Below are positions 33,801 to 45,432 of a stretch of DNA of 64,000 bases, one piece after another; the first letter of the stretch is position 1, and every line of letters begins with the position of its first letter. The translations under genes were made by a program, and so were the position numbers. The notes beneath the pieces were generated by a model, which was given only the letters and a program-made list of their open reading frames with translations, did not search any database and had not been told where the DNA came from. Origin of the DNA: Lentinula raphanica (lineage: Eukaryota > Basidiomycota > Agaricomycetes > Agaricales > Omphalotaceae); assembly GCA_027919835.1 (NCBI GenBank), contig JANVFP010000004.1:1364001-1428000 (forward strand), given 5' to 3'.

Positions 33801-36226
33801 GCTTTGTGGGATGGGAGTCTGTAACCAACGTGGTTTCGTCCGAGATGAAGTTTTGACTGCATCGTCGAGCGTGAGGAATCTCCTTGGATCCCGTAGAACA
33901 TGCAAGATAAGACAGTGATGGATAGGAGATTGTCGTATGAAGGGAAATGAAGAGACATTGTTTGAAGACCTGTAAGTCTGCTATATGCAAGGACGGCACG
34001 AGCTTGACTCCATCTCTCCGCTTCCGAGGCCCGTTGTTGCTCGCACAAGTCCAGAATCCAGAGACTCGATTTGAAGCAAGTTCATGATGAAGTTTCGGGC
34101 CAGTCATCAGATGAGATGAATTGAGATGTGTAGGGAATATATTGAACAAGAGTGAGCAGGGTAGGATTCGAAGGAAGATAAAGCAAAAGACAGAAAGTGA
34201 TGTGACCACAAGCTCCAGTCCTGTAGGCGTTTGCGATGGAAGTTATCCGAAGAAAGTTGGTCTCATCAAGGAAGGAGAGACAAGATTCCAAAGGACAGCC
34301 TCCATCGCATTGGCCGCGTCCGATAGGTATAATAAGTTCACGAGCACGGTAAGGAGCGAAGGGGCGAAGAGAATCAATGCTGACATCGGAAGGGAGAAGC
34401 ATATGTTAGGAGGAGTTTCGAAATGTGCAATGAGATCAATAGCAGGCGAAATGGTGACCAGATCTAAGAAAAAGAGTTCGACATTAAGCGCATCAGGGTC
34501 ACTCGAAATCACATAATAGTAGCTGTTTCGGGTGAAGGAGTAACCAAGAATGAATTTGCTAACTTCCTTTACACAGACAGAATTCGCAACAACGTCCGCT
34601 TCAAGTTTATCGCAACAAGGAAGTGAATGGCAAGGCCAGAAACCAGAACGTGAACCCTTGAGAGAATGTTCAGGGTGACGATGTGAGCACGAGCCCCCGG
34701 TGACAGAGCCGCAAAAATATTAGACCTGATCAGAACTTCTTGTATGCAACTCGCTACTCCCAATTCTCTGAGCTCTTCGAGCGATGTGCTCAGTTTTGCA
34801 GTCACTAGCTTCGGCCGCTTGAGGTTCTCCTCGACAGACTAAGCAGACTCTATGTGTTTGACTGTAAACACACGGATCATCGCACCTGGCGCCGTTCCAG
34901 TTGAGACAAATAGCTCTGCTGACGCGGTTTGCTTTCCCAGAAGAAGTCGAATCAAGAGGACGTTTGACTCCAGACCCGGGGGATGTTCGGTGGACGAAAG
35001 CCATAACCGCGGCCTGGACACGATTACTGTCATCCAGATGAAAAGGGCTCTTGTGATATCTCCCAAGCTTCGTGTTCTGCACGGATTGGAATTGATGGAT
35101 CACGAGCGAAATTCCGAAAGAGATTTAAGATGATGTTTTCGTAGTTGTTGAGCTCGTCCCTACGACGGGGATATGCCTGGATAACACCATTCTTCCATGC
35201 TCGCTCTATTCCATTCAAACTCGAACCTGACAGATTTTTTCGCAGAAAGATTATCCTTTTTGACCAAACTGTAGCCTCCTCCAAGGTCTTGTCCTTCGTC
35301 TCTGTGATCGTACTCAGGGTCAATGCCTGTGAGAAGTTTCTCGAAAGATACATATGCGTCTTTGAGGATGAGTTTCCAATTGGAACGAGGAAGGGTGCAA
35401 GAAGAAGCCGACCCTGGAAAAGATCGATGAGGGCGTCGGAATTCTGTTCCTTGAGGTAGACGCGTTTGGTACGAAGTGTTTCGTCGGTGTGAGGATCCCC
35501 AGTCGAAGATGCTTTGTCTCGAAGATGGGGAGGACTGTCCAAGGTCGATAGTGACACACTTCCCGCATCAACGGAACCAGGTGTTGAATAGCCTCGAGTT
35601 GTCGAATGAGGGCATCTGCATCTCCAGATCGCGTCTCTTTTCCAGCACGAGAATTGACCAACCCGGATGACGAATCAGGGCTGTCGATTCTTCGTCCTTC
35701 ATCTCCTCTGGTACCTTCTCCTGCTGATCTGTTTCGTCCGTCTTCTCCAAAGATCTTGAATCGTCTTTGTCTGAACTCCTCTCTCGACAGTTCTCGGATG
35801 GACCGGAAGACCCGGTTCCTTGATTCGATGCAGGGCTCTGGAAGCAAACGACGTAAGATTCGAGGATGGTGCCCGAGATTCCTTCAGCACGTAGTTTCTA
35901 AACACCTTCGTCCGCGCGAAAGGCTATGTGAAGGGATAAAGAGGCCAAACTGCAGGAGTGTGAGAGGGCGAAGGAAAGGAACTGTCTTCGCGTACCTCAG
36001 TCATCAACGACGAAAATTGAAAGTTGAGTGAAGCCAATGATAGAGGGTCGTTGATATCTGTAGAGACCGGTGTTAGTTCCAATATGTATGGAACGTATAA
36101 CGACTGAGAGTGAGGCTCACCTTCCACTGATGGTGGTGGTAGTGAGGAAAGAGTCGCCTGTAAATATCTTGTTGAACGGACAACATGATAAGCGAGACAC
36201 ACAGCCGACGGAGACTCAGGTTCCAA
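30887..36226 (-). other. Unassigned minus-strand coding fragments
   Basis: Several minus-strand pieces look like exons but I cannot name them. They are FINDRVTPEYASYDPPKELT (30887-31010, ending in a stop), FHEFLEASGLPPPLTVQDLR (31590-31790), ALKSPSLMLAELCTFNSYGL (33190-33270), KRVYLKEQNSDALIDLFQGR (35350-35470), ALIRQLEAIQHLVPLMREVC (35540-35610) and PSAVCLAYHVVRSTRYLQAT (36150-36210). They belong to at least two genes. Frame breaks between them suggest decay. Confidence 0.35.
34800..35103 (-). pseudogene. CCCH-type zinc-finger fragment
   Basis: The minus strand reads ICLNWNGARCDDPCVYSQTH and then RVCLVCRG, a compact C-C-C-H cluster like those in proteins of fungal mobile elements. No recombinase or transposase domain is traced next to it. 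The assignment to a mobile element is a guess. Confidence 0.3.
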
Positions 36227-36427
36227 CAGAGGCTGAAGAGAGCACGTGAAATGAAGCCGCGTTCATTCTGAAAACACTCACTCGCTCGTCATGTGTTCTG
36301 CTGTCCTCGTGAAACTAACTAGTAGTATATGGCTTTTACTTCGCTCACGATCACTGTAGCCACAAACCGTTTCTTGAACATCATGTCTAGTACAATTTTT
36401 ATGATATAATAATTCTTACGGCGATTC

Positions 36428-38484
36428 CTATACTGCACTAGTTAGTGAGCCAAGACTATTCAAGATGTCCTTCTCTTTCTCTTTCTCTTTCTCTTTCTCT
36501 TTCTCTTTCTCTTTCTCTTTCTCTTTCTCTTTCTCTTTCTCTTCCTCTTTCTCTTCCCCGGAAGACCAGGAATGGATGGACTCGTCATCCCACTCTGAAC
36601 CTACTCCCGAGCTTTGTCGGAATATGGAGTTGGAAGGCGTAGACACTAGTAGGTCCTGGAACAGAGATGCCCCCTCAGAAAGGGAGCAGTGAGAGGGGAG
36701 AAGCCACGGGAAAATCAGCGCATGACATCCTGCGCTCAATTGGATATGTCCTGGTTCTCCATTGTGCCTAATTTGGAGGAAAAGCAGGTAGCAGAGCAAG
36801 CAACATCGCTTGCAAACCCCTATGTAGAGCTAACAGAGTATGAGAGACGGAAAATCAGTGCCTAACAAATCAAAGACTTGCCTTTGACTTCTTGTTGCTG
36901 CTACCAGTTCTGCTGGCAAATCTTGCCATCAGAAGAGCTTCTGCATGGAAGCTGCAGTCAACAAAGTTTGAGACTTCACCTTCGTCTTCGGAGATCAGCT
37001 GCGAAGCCGGCACATAATACTGGTATCTTGTTTTCTTCGGATCTAGAGTTTCTCGCAGTGATAAATTTTGCAAAGTGCGGCATATGATCTGTGGCACGGT
37101 GATGACAGTCGTTAAAGAATCTAGCCAACGTAGAAACGGATCGTGGGGGCTCTCTTTAACTTCTATTGGCAGGGTATTTGAGGCTACTGAGAGGGATATA
37201 AGTTGGAAGCTCAGGTATGTCATGTGAGATAACTACCTTGCACGTCTCCTTGCACGCCTTCTTGCACGTCTTCTTGCACGTCTTCTACAGAGAAGGATTG
37301 ATATGAGTAGTTAGCGATCAGACCAGCATTCAGACTAACCTTCAGTGCAAGGAACGTTACTGTATGCTTCCTCCAATGCGCTCATATGTTCGTCCATATT
37401 TGGGGGTTCAGCGTCATCTGAAGTCTCTGGTTCTGGAAGAATGTTATGAGCGCAGAACAATATTATACACACAATCCTTACCAGAGTCATCCCGTTCACC
37501 TGCGTCATATACAATGGATAGGTATCTTATGATTTTTTTTAGCGCTCTGAGGATACCCAGAGCGTTGACGATTTTTTCAGCAGAAGCAAGATCGGGGGGT
37601 CCAGCCTTCACTTGGGGGCGCGATTTCTTCCGAGTTTTGATCAGGTAGGCGTCATTGAGGCAACCTCCTAGTGCCAAAAGAGCATCCAGTATTTTAGAAA
37701 CATTGTCGGGTCGGACAGCAAGTTTGTAGTAAGAGCCGTCAGAGGAAACCTTCGGGATACAGTGAACTCCATTGTCATTCATGAACTCGGCGGTGACTTC
37801 ATCTACTTCAAATTCAGTGGTCTTCCGGAGATGTTTACCACCACGCTCTTTACACGCGTCAACAAAGGACGAGAAGATATTCCTTTCCCCGGTGGTGGAC
37901 CTGTATAGGTGCAGAATTGAGGCCAACCGGTGCCCGATCTTCTCAAAGCACGTCCGTGCCATGAGTATTTGCAGATGTTGAAGGTTATCTTGCTTTGACG
38001 CATTGCCGTCGTCAGCTAAGTGAGCGACGACGTCGACCATCAGAAGAAGTCAGTTTTGGAAACTTTGGTATTCAAAGTTTCCTCTGGAGGGACATCAGCT
38101 GGATAGCCTTCAATAGTGAAGAAATTCGACTTGCTTTCGATTTTCTCCACATGACTCAAGTAATACCTTGCCTCTGCCAGCATCGGCGAACAGGTCCCGA
38201 AATTCTTCTTCCCTGGCTTCGTTGGTTAAAGGAAAATTGTGTGTAAAGACGAGTCTTTTTGTATCACGTTCTACATCAATTTCCAGAGCGATAGCATTGA
38301 TCGTAGGTGAACCACCCCTCCCAATGTAAAGCAGATTGGACAGCGCGTCCAAGAACCTAGATAGATGACCCTGGTCGGAGTGATGAACGACTTGATTGAG
38401 GACTATTTTCTTCTTATGGTGGATGGTCCAAGAAGATAATGACCACTGTATATCCGCCAACAACGGGCCAGCCTGTTCGACCAT
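36428..38484 (-). CDS. OTT_1508-like deaminase-fold protein
   Basis: The N-terminus (MVEQAGPLLADIQ at 38484) is followed by a helical region (ARTCFEKIGHRLASILHLYR, ~37900-37960). The zinc-binding half of a cytidine-deaminase-like fold follows: FHAEALLMARF (H-A-E motif, ~36920-36960) and, after a GTCTTT...TAG intron, IGVCKRCCLLCYLLF (C-x2-C motif, ~36770-36840). After that comes SAGCHALIFPWLLP, which matches the conserved ending of fungal OTT_1508 deaminases. Acidic/basic KE repeats end the protein. A 12-bp tandem repeat near 37237-37290 encodes EDVQ units in the middle. Exon joins near 38045-38150 are uncertain and a TGA lies in one candidate frame there. Family members are common in Agaricomycetes; their substrate is unknown. 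Confidence 0.65.
36466..36556. repeat. (TTTCTC)n hexanucleotide microsatellite
   Basis: About 15 near-perfect copies of TTTCTC. On the minus strand they encode alternating Lys-Glu in the C-terminal tail of the deaminase-family gene. Confidence 0.95.
37237..37290. repeat. 12-bp tandem repeat, about four copies
   Basis: Variants of TTGCACGTCTTC recur four times. On the minus strand they encode (E/G)DVQ-type units inside the deaminase-family gene. Confidence 0.7.
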
Positions 38485-38499
38485 ATCTAAACGAAGAGA

Positions 38500-40244
38500 G
38501 CGACGACAAGGAGAGCGGCTGTTTGGGATAGGTTGGCAGGTCTGAGTATGCGCTCATGCATTCGAGCCCAACACATTAGAAAGGGATAAAAATTTGGTGT
38601 ACAAATCGTACCAACCAAAGCAGATAACCCAGGAAAGATGGTGTTCCATCTATATGGCGGGGTGGCAAATCAGGACGTAGGTATGAAAGAACGACCTAAC
38701 CGAGCCGCGTTATGATCAAATCTGGATGCAGAACCAAGGACACTATCAAGCCTCTGCACGATAAGATGATCATAGCGATATACGACCGAGTACCAGGGGA
38801 TAACGAGTAATGGCCATCTGGATTTGACAACAATTATTGGAGATTGATGTAGTACGAGAGTCGATCCGCCGACAGAAATGGAAGCGGTCCTCTAAATGAA
38901 TGAAACGTGTATTGATCCTCGACTTTTTGGTCGACGGCATCGCCCTCCTGCCAAGTTCTAGATAATCAACCGCAGTAGCATTACGTTCTGGGACAACCTG
39001 TTTCATGGACGTGTAAATATCTTCCTGTAAGTAACTGACAAAGGCTAAGTAATCTTACTCAAAACGCCTCCTTCAAGGTCAATGAAAAGACCTCGCAAGA
39101 ATTCAACAAGCCTTGAGACTCCCGGCATTTAAGCTCATTTAAGGTTTGGCAAGCGGGGTGCAAGAATAGCAGTCGAGGAATCTGGTAGTGGCCTCGACCA
39201 AGACTTGATCAAGACCATCTGATTGCGTTGAGTAAACAAAACCGCACAAGGTTGGGAACAGACCTTCATTGTCCAAACGTTGAATTGACGGGCGACCTAG
39301 AAAAGATCACTCAAGTTACTTTCTATCGGAGAGATTGACGAAAAACTTGCGAAAAACGCCGGAGTAGTACTTAGATGAAGCCAGCAAAGATGGAGAAGAA
39401 AAGTTGTATAGTTATGTATCATACTATGAGAGTTCTCAGTTGGATGAATTTCTAAAAGTGTACTAGCGCTCGAGTTCGTTTACTGTTCCTGATAGTATTA
39501 TATAAGATAGATTAGGCGCCGAGCATATAACTAACTGTAGAAATTCGTAGACGGTACTAGTAGAGTCTCAGTTCACCTGGATTAAACGTTATTCCTGTTA
39601 GCGCAAGTGACTCTGAATCTCTTCGTGTGTTCGTCACAGTAAGCACCCGATTCCAGCAAAAGACAGCAAAAGAGACCCGGGCCAGAGATGACGACGCTTC
39701 GTAACACCTTCGCCTTGTAAACAAGGTATACACGTTCCACTGTGGTACGGTATTGTGTTGGCGAATCTTAATCAGAGAATGTTATGCGAACGTCGTCACG
39801 TCCTGCAAATAACATGGGATTCCCTGAAATTCCGAGTCCTAATCCCAAAATCTCCCAAATGTACAAAGCTCAAAACCTGGACTCCGAATGACACCACTAA
39901 AAAACCAGATAAATCAGTCTCAAGACTCAAGGTAGGCATGTTCTGAGAGCCTATCAGCCAAAAAGAACAGGATTTGAATAAGCAAGCAAGCATATATCTC
40001 AAAACAAGAACCTGCCATCGTTCTAAAGTTGTTGGCCCATTTTTTGTCAAACAAGTAGGAACGGGCCAGACTAACACAGGAATGTTGTACATAGATTCGG
40101 AACGAAGAGACGCACTAGTTTGGGATACTCCTATGATAATGTAAGTAGTAGGGTATGGAAAATAACTATTTCAAGATACGCATCAAATTGGGCACAGTGA
40201 CAGTGAGCTGTGACTACTTCAAGTGCTCATTATCAAACATCATG
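38500..40244. other. No gene recognised
   Basis: Short frames only (38770-39006 minus, 39796-40092 minus), with no motif that I can assign. Confidence 0.4.
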
Positions 40245-42459
40245 TTATTCAGCGAAAATTTGCATACAAACCCAGCAGATAACTTCGTTACAACAAGCTA
40301 GGACAGTCACTTTTCACATCATGAGTCGCCGCCCAGCGATTGAAGAGGGAATTTTCGTCTGCCAGATCGGGCCCACAGTCAAGGCCGCCGTCATGGTATA
40401 CATCGTGGCATTGGGAACATATTCTCAGCAAACATGAGGGACAGAGTCGGAGTTTGCTTCCCCTTGGAGCGGTTCTGTAGACTTGCATGCAACTCGGGGA
40501 GGGACAACGATGAAATTCCTTAGGACTTTGATGAATGTAGTCCTCGAACACAGCTTTAACAAGGGAGTCAAAGTCATCGTATGATAACAGCTGGTGAGCA
40601 AGTGAGATTGGGAATAGACATGAGCAACTGTTATCGTCCCCAAGGCATGTCAGTGGAAACCACTTGTTGTCAATGGCGGCCTTAAGGTAGTGAACCAGAC
40701 AAGAACGACACGACTTGTGATCACATTCAAAAACGGTCACGGCGCAGTCAAGCTCCTCAAGGCATATGGGACAGCGAGGAACAACTTGCTCGATACGAGG
40801 GTTGAGTCGGCGTCGAGTCCTTTGGATTGCCTGGGAAATCTTCGCCGCGGCCTATGACATGTAATTCACGCTTCCCAAGGCTCAGGATCAGTTTCTCAGA
40901 ACCCAGGGTTTGAGAGAGCGCCGAAAATTCCATACGTATGAAGATTGGAGTGAGAGAACCAAGGGGAAAAGAGCGTTTTTCTACTATAGTTTGAATTTCG
41001 GAATACTTGTGGAGGATAGCAGCTTTGACCATGTTCCGGATGCCATACCGGCCGAAGAGTACGATTTTGTGTCGTGACATCTCCGAAATCATGATTCCTG
41101 GATATATAGCTTCAAGTTCTCGGAGATAAGATCTACCTGCGGGAAGACCAAAAAACTCTTCCCATATCACCTTGCCTTCATGTTTGACGGTCTCGCCTCC
41201 GCGGAGGTTTTCAAATTCTGACTTCAAGAACTTGAGGTCGTGCAATCTTGTGGCAGATAAAAGAACAGTAATGGAACCTGGACCTCGCCAAAGATCAAAG
41301 CTCACGCCGGGAATTTCCCGAAGCAGCCTACTGCAGAGGACAGCCAGGTCTTCACGCATCCAGCAATATTCGTCCAAGGGGATCGAGTAAGAGAGTGTTT
41401 GTTCATATCTTGCGATTATGCGAATTCTACCTGTGCACATGGGTTTTTGACGATTCAAATAACTGGTTGCCGTTCTTGCAGCGGCAGGAGAGAAAAATTG
41501 GATGTTAGCTCTAACCAGGCCATCACGATAGGGTGGGGGCAGTATAGTAAAGTTGAGAATATCTAAGCCCGAACCCTGAAGTCGGTGCTGGAGACATCTG
41601 CCCACATCGTCAACAGACATATAGTTTGGCTCCGTGAGGGTAACATTGGTCGGACGAGAGTATTTGGCGATGTCTTCCTTTGTCGTGCCTAAGGGAAGGT
41701 TGTAAAATTTGACCGTGAAACGATCCATTTCAGGGAGACCTGAGTACATTTGCGCCGAAACGTATGTTCGCGCATAAGATTTTCTGGCAATGGAGATGGC
41801 ATTCTTTGCTTCTTGTTGAGTCTTGTATCCAGCATAACCTATGACGCTTGGCGCCGACCATTCCAGTTTGACGTCTGCATCCCGAATTAACGCGTCGCGA
41901 CCGTGAGCGTTGCTGATAGGAACTTGGGATGATATGGTGGATTCCCACAAACGCGCACCGTCGGTGAGGAGATTTGCCTCTCTTGCTTGACTAGGATCAG
42001 AGAAACGTGCCCGCACTCGGACCTTGCCCTGGCCCACCGGTCCACCAGCGTCAAAACGAGCTTATAGCACTTTTCCATGTGCAGAGAGGATTTCGTAAAC
42101 CTCGTGCAACGAAACATGAGCTGGAATATTGTCGAGCGATAGCCAAGGTGTGTCAAACCCAGTTGCTACCGCTTGCACTTTGAAACCTGCCCCAAATTTC
42201 ACTAAGATGTGGTCGTGTATCCTGACTCTGTAGCAACGAGATATTGGCATGGAAGGTTGGTTGCCCTGAAGCTGCGATGAACTGGTGAAGCCAAAGGATT
42301 ATTGTAGGCGAACCTCACCAGGTTGAGTTGATCATAGTGAAAGCTATGAAAATTTTTGCAAGTCTCGCCTTGATCGCATCTTCCTCTTAGTAGCCAGTGG
42401 ATGCAGGTCTCAACTTTTTGATGTGCGGGGACCACCGAAGACAGAATTGCCTCGTTCAT
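40245..42459 (-). pseudogene. CCCH finger / RBR E3 ubiquitin ligase, broken
   Basis: The ATG at 42459 opens a CCCH finger (CIHWLLRGRCDQGETCKNFH, ~42350-42410). RRM-like segments follow (NIPAHVSLHEVYEILSAHGK, then DRFTVKFYNLPLGTT). The C-terminus is an RBR module: RING1 (CDHKSCRSCLVHYL...C, ~40690-40740) and an IBR domain (FHRCPSPSCMQVYR with CPSCLLRICSQCHDVYHDG, ~40390-40520). Two lesions are visible. An in-frame TAA at 42062-42064 follows AHGKVL in an otherwise continuous frame. In RING2, SDCPSL jumps to VICWVCMQIF, deleting the segment that should carry the catalytic cysteine in the GCNHMTC-like motif. RBR ligases pass ubiquitin through that cysteine, so activity would be lost even without the stop. 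This architecture is common in Agaricomycetes. Confidence 0.8.
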
Positions 42460-42599
42460 ATTCAAATCTATCTGCGTCCGATGAGAAATCGATACCGAGA
42501 TGTGAATAAACAAGATACTCACAGAGCTACGCTCGTCGGAGTCAGCCAACTGCTGGACGTTTTCTGGCTTTATCTGGACAAGGAATGAGCGACGAACAT

Positions 42600-43140
42600 A
42601 ATTTTGAACCGCTGACCATAGTAGCCGCTGAATGACAGAACACTATACCTACGAACACAAACGGACGACAAATGTTAATGAGGACGCAGAGTTGACGCAG
42701 AGAGTTCAGTGAGTGATCTGTCAGTAGCGCTGAAGCGCTGATAATTCCTGGCGTCTAAATTTGTCCGACATTACTTAAGGACTCTGGGTCGAATACGACA
42801 TGAATGTCGGATCCCCCACTCCCTGTCCTCCGAATAACACAGGCTACTAAATCTCTCAGCTACAGCGGAAATGCAAGAGGAGCACTCACACAATGTGCCA
42901 CCTCAAAAGCCACAGTGCCTCTCGAAACAACCGTTCGAGGTACGTCGAAAGGTTATGAGTTGGTCCCGCCTTAGTGTTCAGGTATGAAGACGACATGGTG
43001 CTCCGATTGTAAGGCGGTCTAGCGTTGCCAATGCTAGATATCTGAAACGCCTCTATCCAGTTTCCCACTCTTCGCTCTTGGAGCCTTATAAAGACTTCAC
43101 TATTCCATTCACACGCGTATTTCTACCGAGCTTTCGTTGG
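42600..43140. other. No gene recognised
   Basis: Nothing assignable is seen between the RBR gene and the chromovirus remnant. Confidence 0.4.
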
Positions 43141-43149
43141 ACTCTTTTC

Positions 43150-43430
43150 CCGCTATCAATACCATCGTGGACGCACGCAAGCTTGAAAGATTAGAGACAC
43201 GAGTGACCACGGGCGATTACGAAACACAGGTGTAGACTAAATCTCCACGATACGATTATCTCATACGATGGAAAAACCAACCCGAATCAGAAACCCTCTG
43301 GGTCACACTTACGGAACTACCAGCCTCAAAACTCATCGACAGATTCCATCGCCTTCACCCTCAATCAAAACGACCTCCTTCCTCTGTCCTTTCTGCAACA
43401 CGGCAATTCATCCCTACCCCGTAATCTGAC
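43150..43430 (+). pseudogene. Chromodomain end of a decayed gypsy pol
   Basis: The plus strand reads ARKLERLETRVTTGDYETQV, a stop, then YDYLIRWKNQPESETLWVTL and ELPASKLIDRFHRLHP. This is the chromodomain at the C-terminus of chromovirus integrase. No integrase or polymerase precedes it, so only the 3' end of an older element survives. It is followed by a purine tract and an LTR-like end in the expected order. Confidence 0.7.
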
Positions 43431-43608
43431 GACGTCGAGATTGATTCCGCGGATTCATCTCGACCTGTACCACCAATCGACGTCGCCGGCACCTACCAAT
43501 ACGAACCTTCACATGCTTCACAATCAAATACGAACCGCCGGTACAAAATACGACTCGTTCCGGACGCGTTGCCAAGCCTCCGTCTCGACTCATATAGATT
43601 CCACACCT

Positions 43609-43622
43609 AGAGGAGGGAATAA
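43609..43622 (+). promoter_or_regulatory. Polypurine tract of the decayed element
   Basis: AGAGGAGGGAATAA directly precedes the TG of the LTR-like segment. This is where plus-strand priming occurs in Ty3/gypsy elements. Confidence 0.6.
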
Positions 43623-43874
43623 TGTAAGGGTTCGCTTACCCTTTCCCCGCCTCGTCTGCTCCTTGTTTGCTCCTGTATGATCTCCTGTTCTGCATATCTT
43701 CTCCTAGTTCACTTAGTTTCGTTGGACTCTCCTGATGGACTTACAAATATCTTACATTGTTGCTCTAGGCCGACTTGTCTCGTACTCCTGACTCCTCTCC
43801 GATTCTGTACATATACTTGTACTTTCTCCTAGATTTCCTTCGTCGAATCAACACCAGTTATCGTCCACTTTACA
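43623..43874 (+). mobile_element. Candidate 3' LTR of the decayed chromovirus
   Basis: The segment begins TGTAAGGGTTCG and ends CACTTTACA, giving imperfect inverted termini (TGTAAGG / TGTAAAG). It sits just after a polypurine tract and chromodomain. No second copy is in the window to prove the ends. Confidence 0.5.
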
Positions 43875-44151
43875 GTCCTCATTCTCTCTACGTAAGTTTT
43901 TTTTAGCTGGAGCCATAATATCCCATCAAAGTCAAACTTCAAAGGACGTAGTGAAATGTCTTTGGATTGACAATGTATCGATCATAACACAACTAGGCCA
44001 ACTCTTCTTTCCGACCAATTAGCGTCTTTCAAAGCGACATGGTACTTGTCGATGTTGTTCTCGTTATTCCTATGAACTATTATCGATGTGATACAGTCTC
44101 CGATATTCAGGACGCTTCGAAAATACTCTGTGAGCTATTTGACGTCAAAAA

Positions 44152-45432
44152 TTATAGCGCGTAGTATGTGGACAGACACTCAACGTCAACTGCCAAGGGA
44201 GATGTCGTAAACTCTATCATAACCAACTTTTTGCATGTATTACACAGGCGATTCAAGCCTGTTAACTGGCATCCCCAGCCTTGTCGCAGTATTAATTCTT
44301 GTAGCCTGTCCGCTCTTGATAAACATTTTGCCACCTTAATCCACATGTCGTCGTCCATGTCGCGTCCTTCGATGGTGATCTTTCGTACAGGACGCAAGAC
44401 TGGTCCGCACAACGCACACACGACGCTTGCTTCGCCAGAGAAAACCTTCAAGTTTGGAAGAGTTCTATGAAGCGATAGACTGGGCACGAGATCAGAACCG
44501 TCGTAATCGATACTGGTCATGTATCTCAACTCCATGATACACCTATGACGGATAATGAATGCTGCTGCCGTTATCTTGATATAGTCCGCAATGAAATGTA
44601 GGTACTCCAGTTGGTGAAATACCACTACGTCGTTATCTAACACTTCCTGCAGTGATTGTGTTTCGCCTTGAAAGCGGGAATGGACTAAGTTCAACGATAA
44701 CTTGTTGAGCTTCTTGGCCGTCTGCGCAAGTACGTGGATTGTTCTTCCTAACGTCTGATACGATGCTAGAATGTTTTTCAGTAAACTGTTCTTTCGCAAA
44801 CAAAACGAAAATCACCTTACGTTGATTATGACCAAACCCGACCGCAAAATCTAGATTCAGACTGGTCAAATTTGACCCTGTAACCTGGCTCTACATTGAC
44901 CTCAGCTCTCTGAGAATATATATTGTCTGGGGCATCGACTCACAATCATGTTCATATAGCCTGCTTCGAACTGAGGTTTAGTGGTGCATTTTAATGACAC
45001 TTGTTGAAAACCAGGAAAATCGGTTTCAACTGTTGAAAAGATTTCTGCAAAGTCAAACCGGGAATCAACAAGGAGAGAAAACGGCGGATGATTGGCCGAT
45101 GTGTATTTTGCGATATTTTGAAAAGCGTCGGCGAAGTATCGCCAAACAACTTCGTCTTCGACAGGGTATCCGGGCCATTTCGGGTCGATGATCAAGATTT
45201 TACGCACGAAGGCCGCCAGGTGGTGTCCTCCACAGATTGATTGAGAGGCAGTCACAGGTAAAGCGAGAGACGGGAGGGCATCGACATAAGCCGTTTCGTA
45301 TACAATGGCATTCGCTCTTCTGTTCATTGTCCTTGATAGTTGACTGAGAAGGAATGCGATTTCGCCAGTTTTGGGAGCAATTAATCGTAAAATATCCAGA
45401 GGCAATTCTTCCAATCTAGTCAAGGGCGACAT
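44152..45432 (-). CDS. F-box protein with leucine-rich C-terminal part
   Basis: The chosen start is the internal ATG at 45432, directly before the F-box (MSPLTRLEELPLDILRLIAP, then FLLSQLSRTMNRRANAIVYE). The upstream extension in the same frame looks like leader sequence. Two introns give a continuous product: one after YMNMI (GTGAGT...CAG, ~44950 to ~44877) and one after GFGHNQRK (GTGATT...TAG). Later parts have leucine-rich character (QLEYLHFIADYIKITAAAF, LHRTLPNLKVFSGEA). F-box proteins recruit substrates to SCF ubiquitin ligases, and basidiomycetes carry large species-specific families. No lesion is obvious. Confidence 0.7.

Noticed and set aside
30887..36226. A biosynthetic gene cluster
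   Set aside because: No core enzyme is recognisable; fragments are in conflicting frames.
36445..36692. Ser/Phe and Ser/Leu repeat frames on the plus strand
   Set aside because: Products of the (TTTCTC)n microsatellite.
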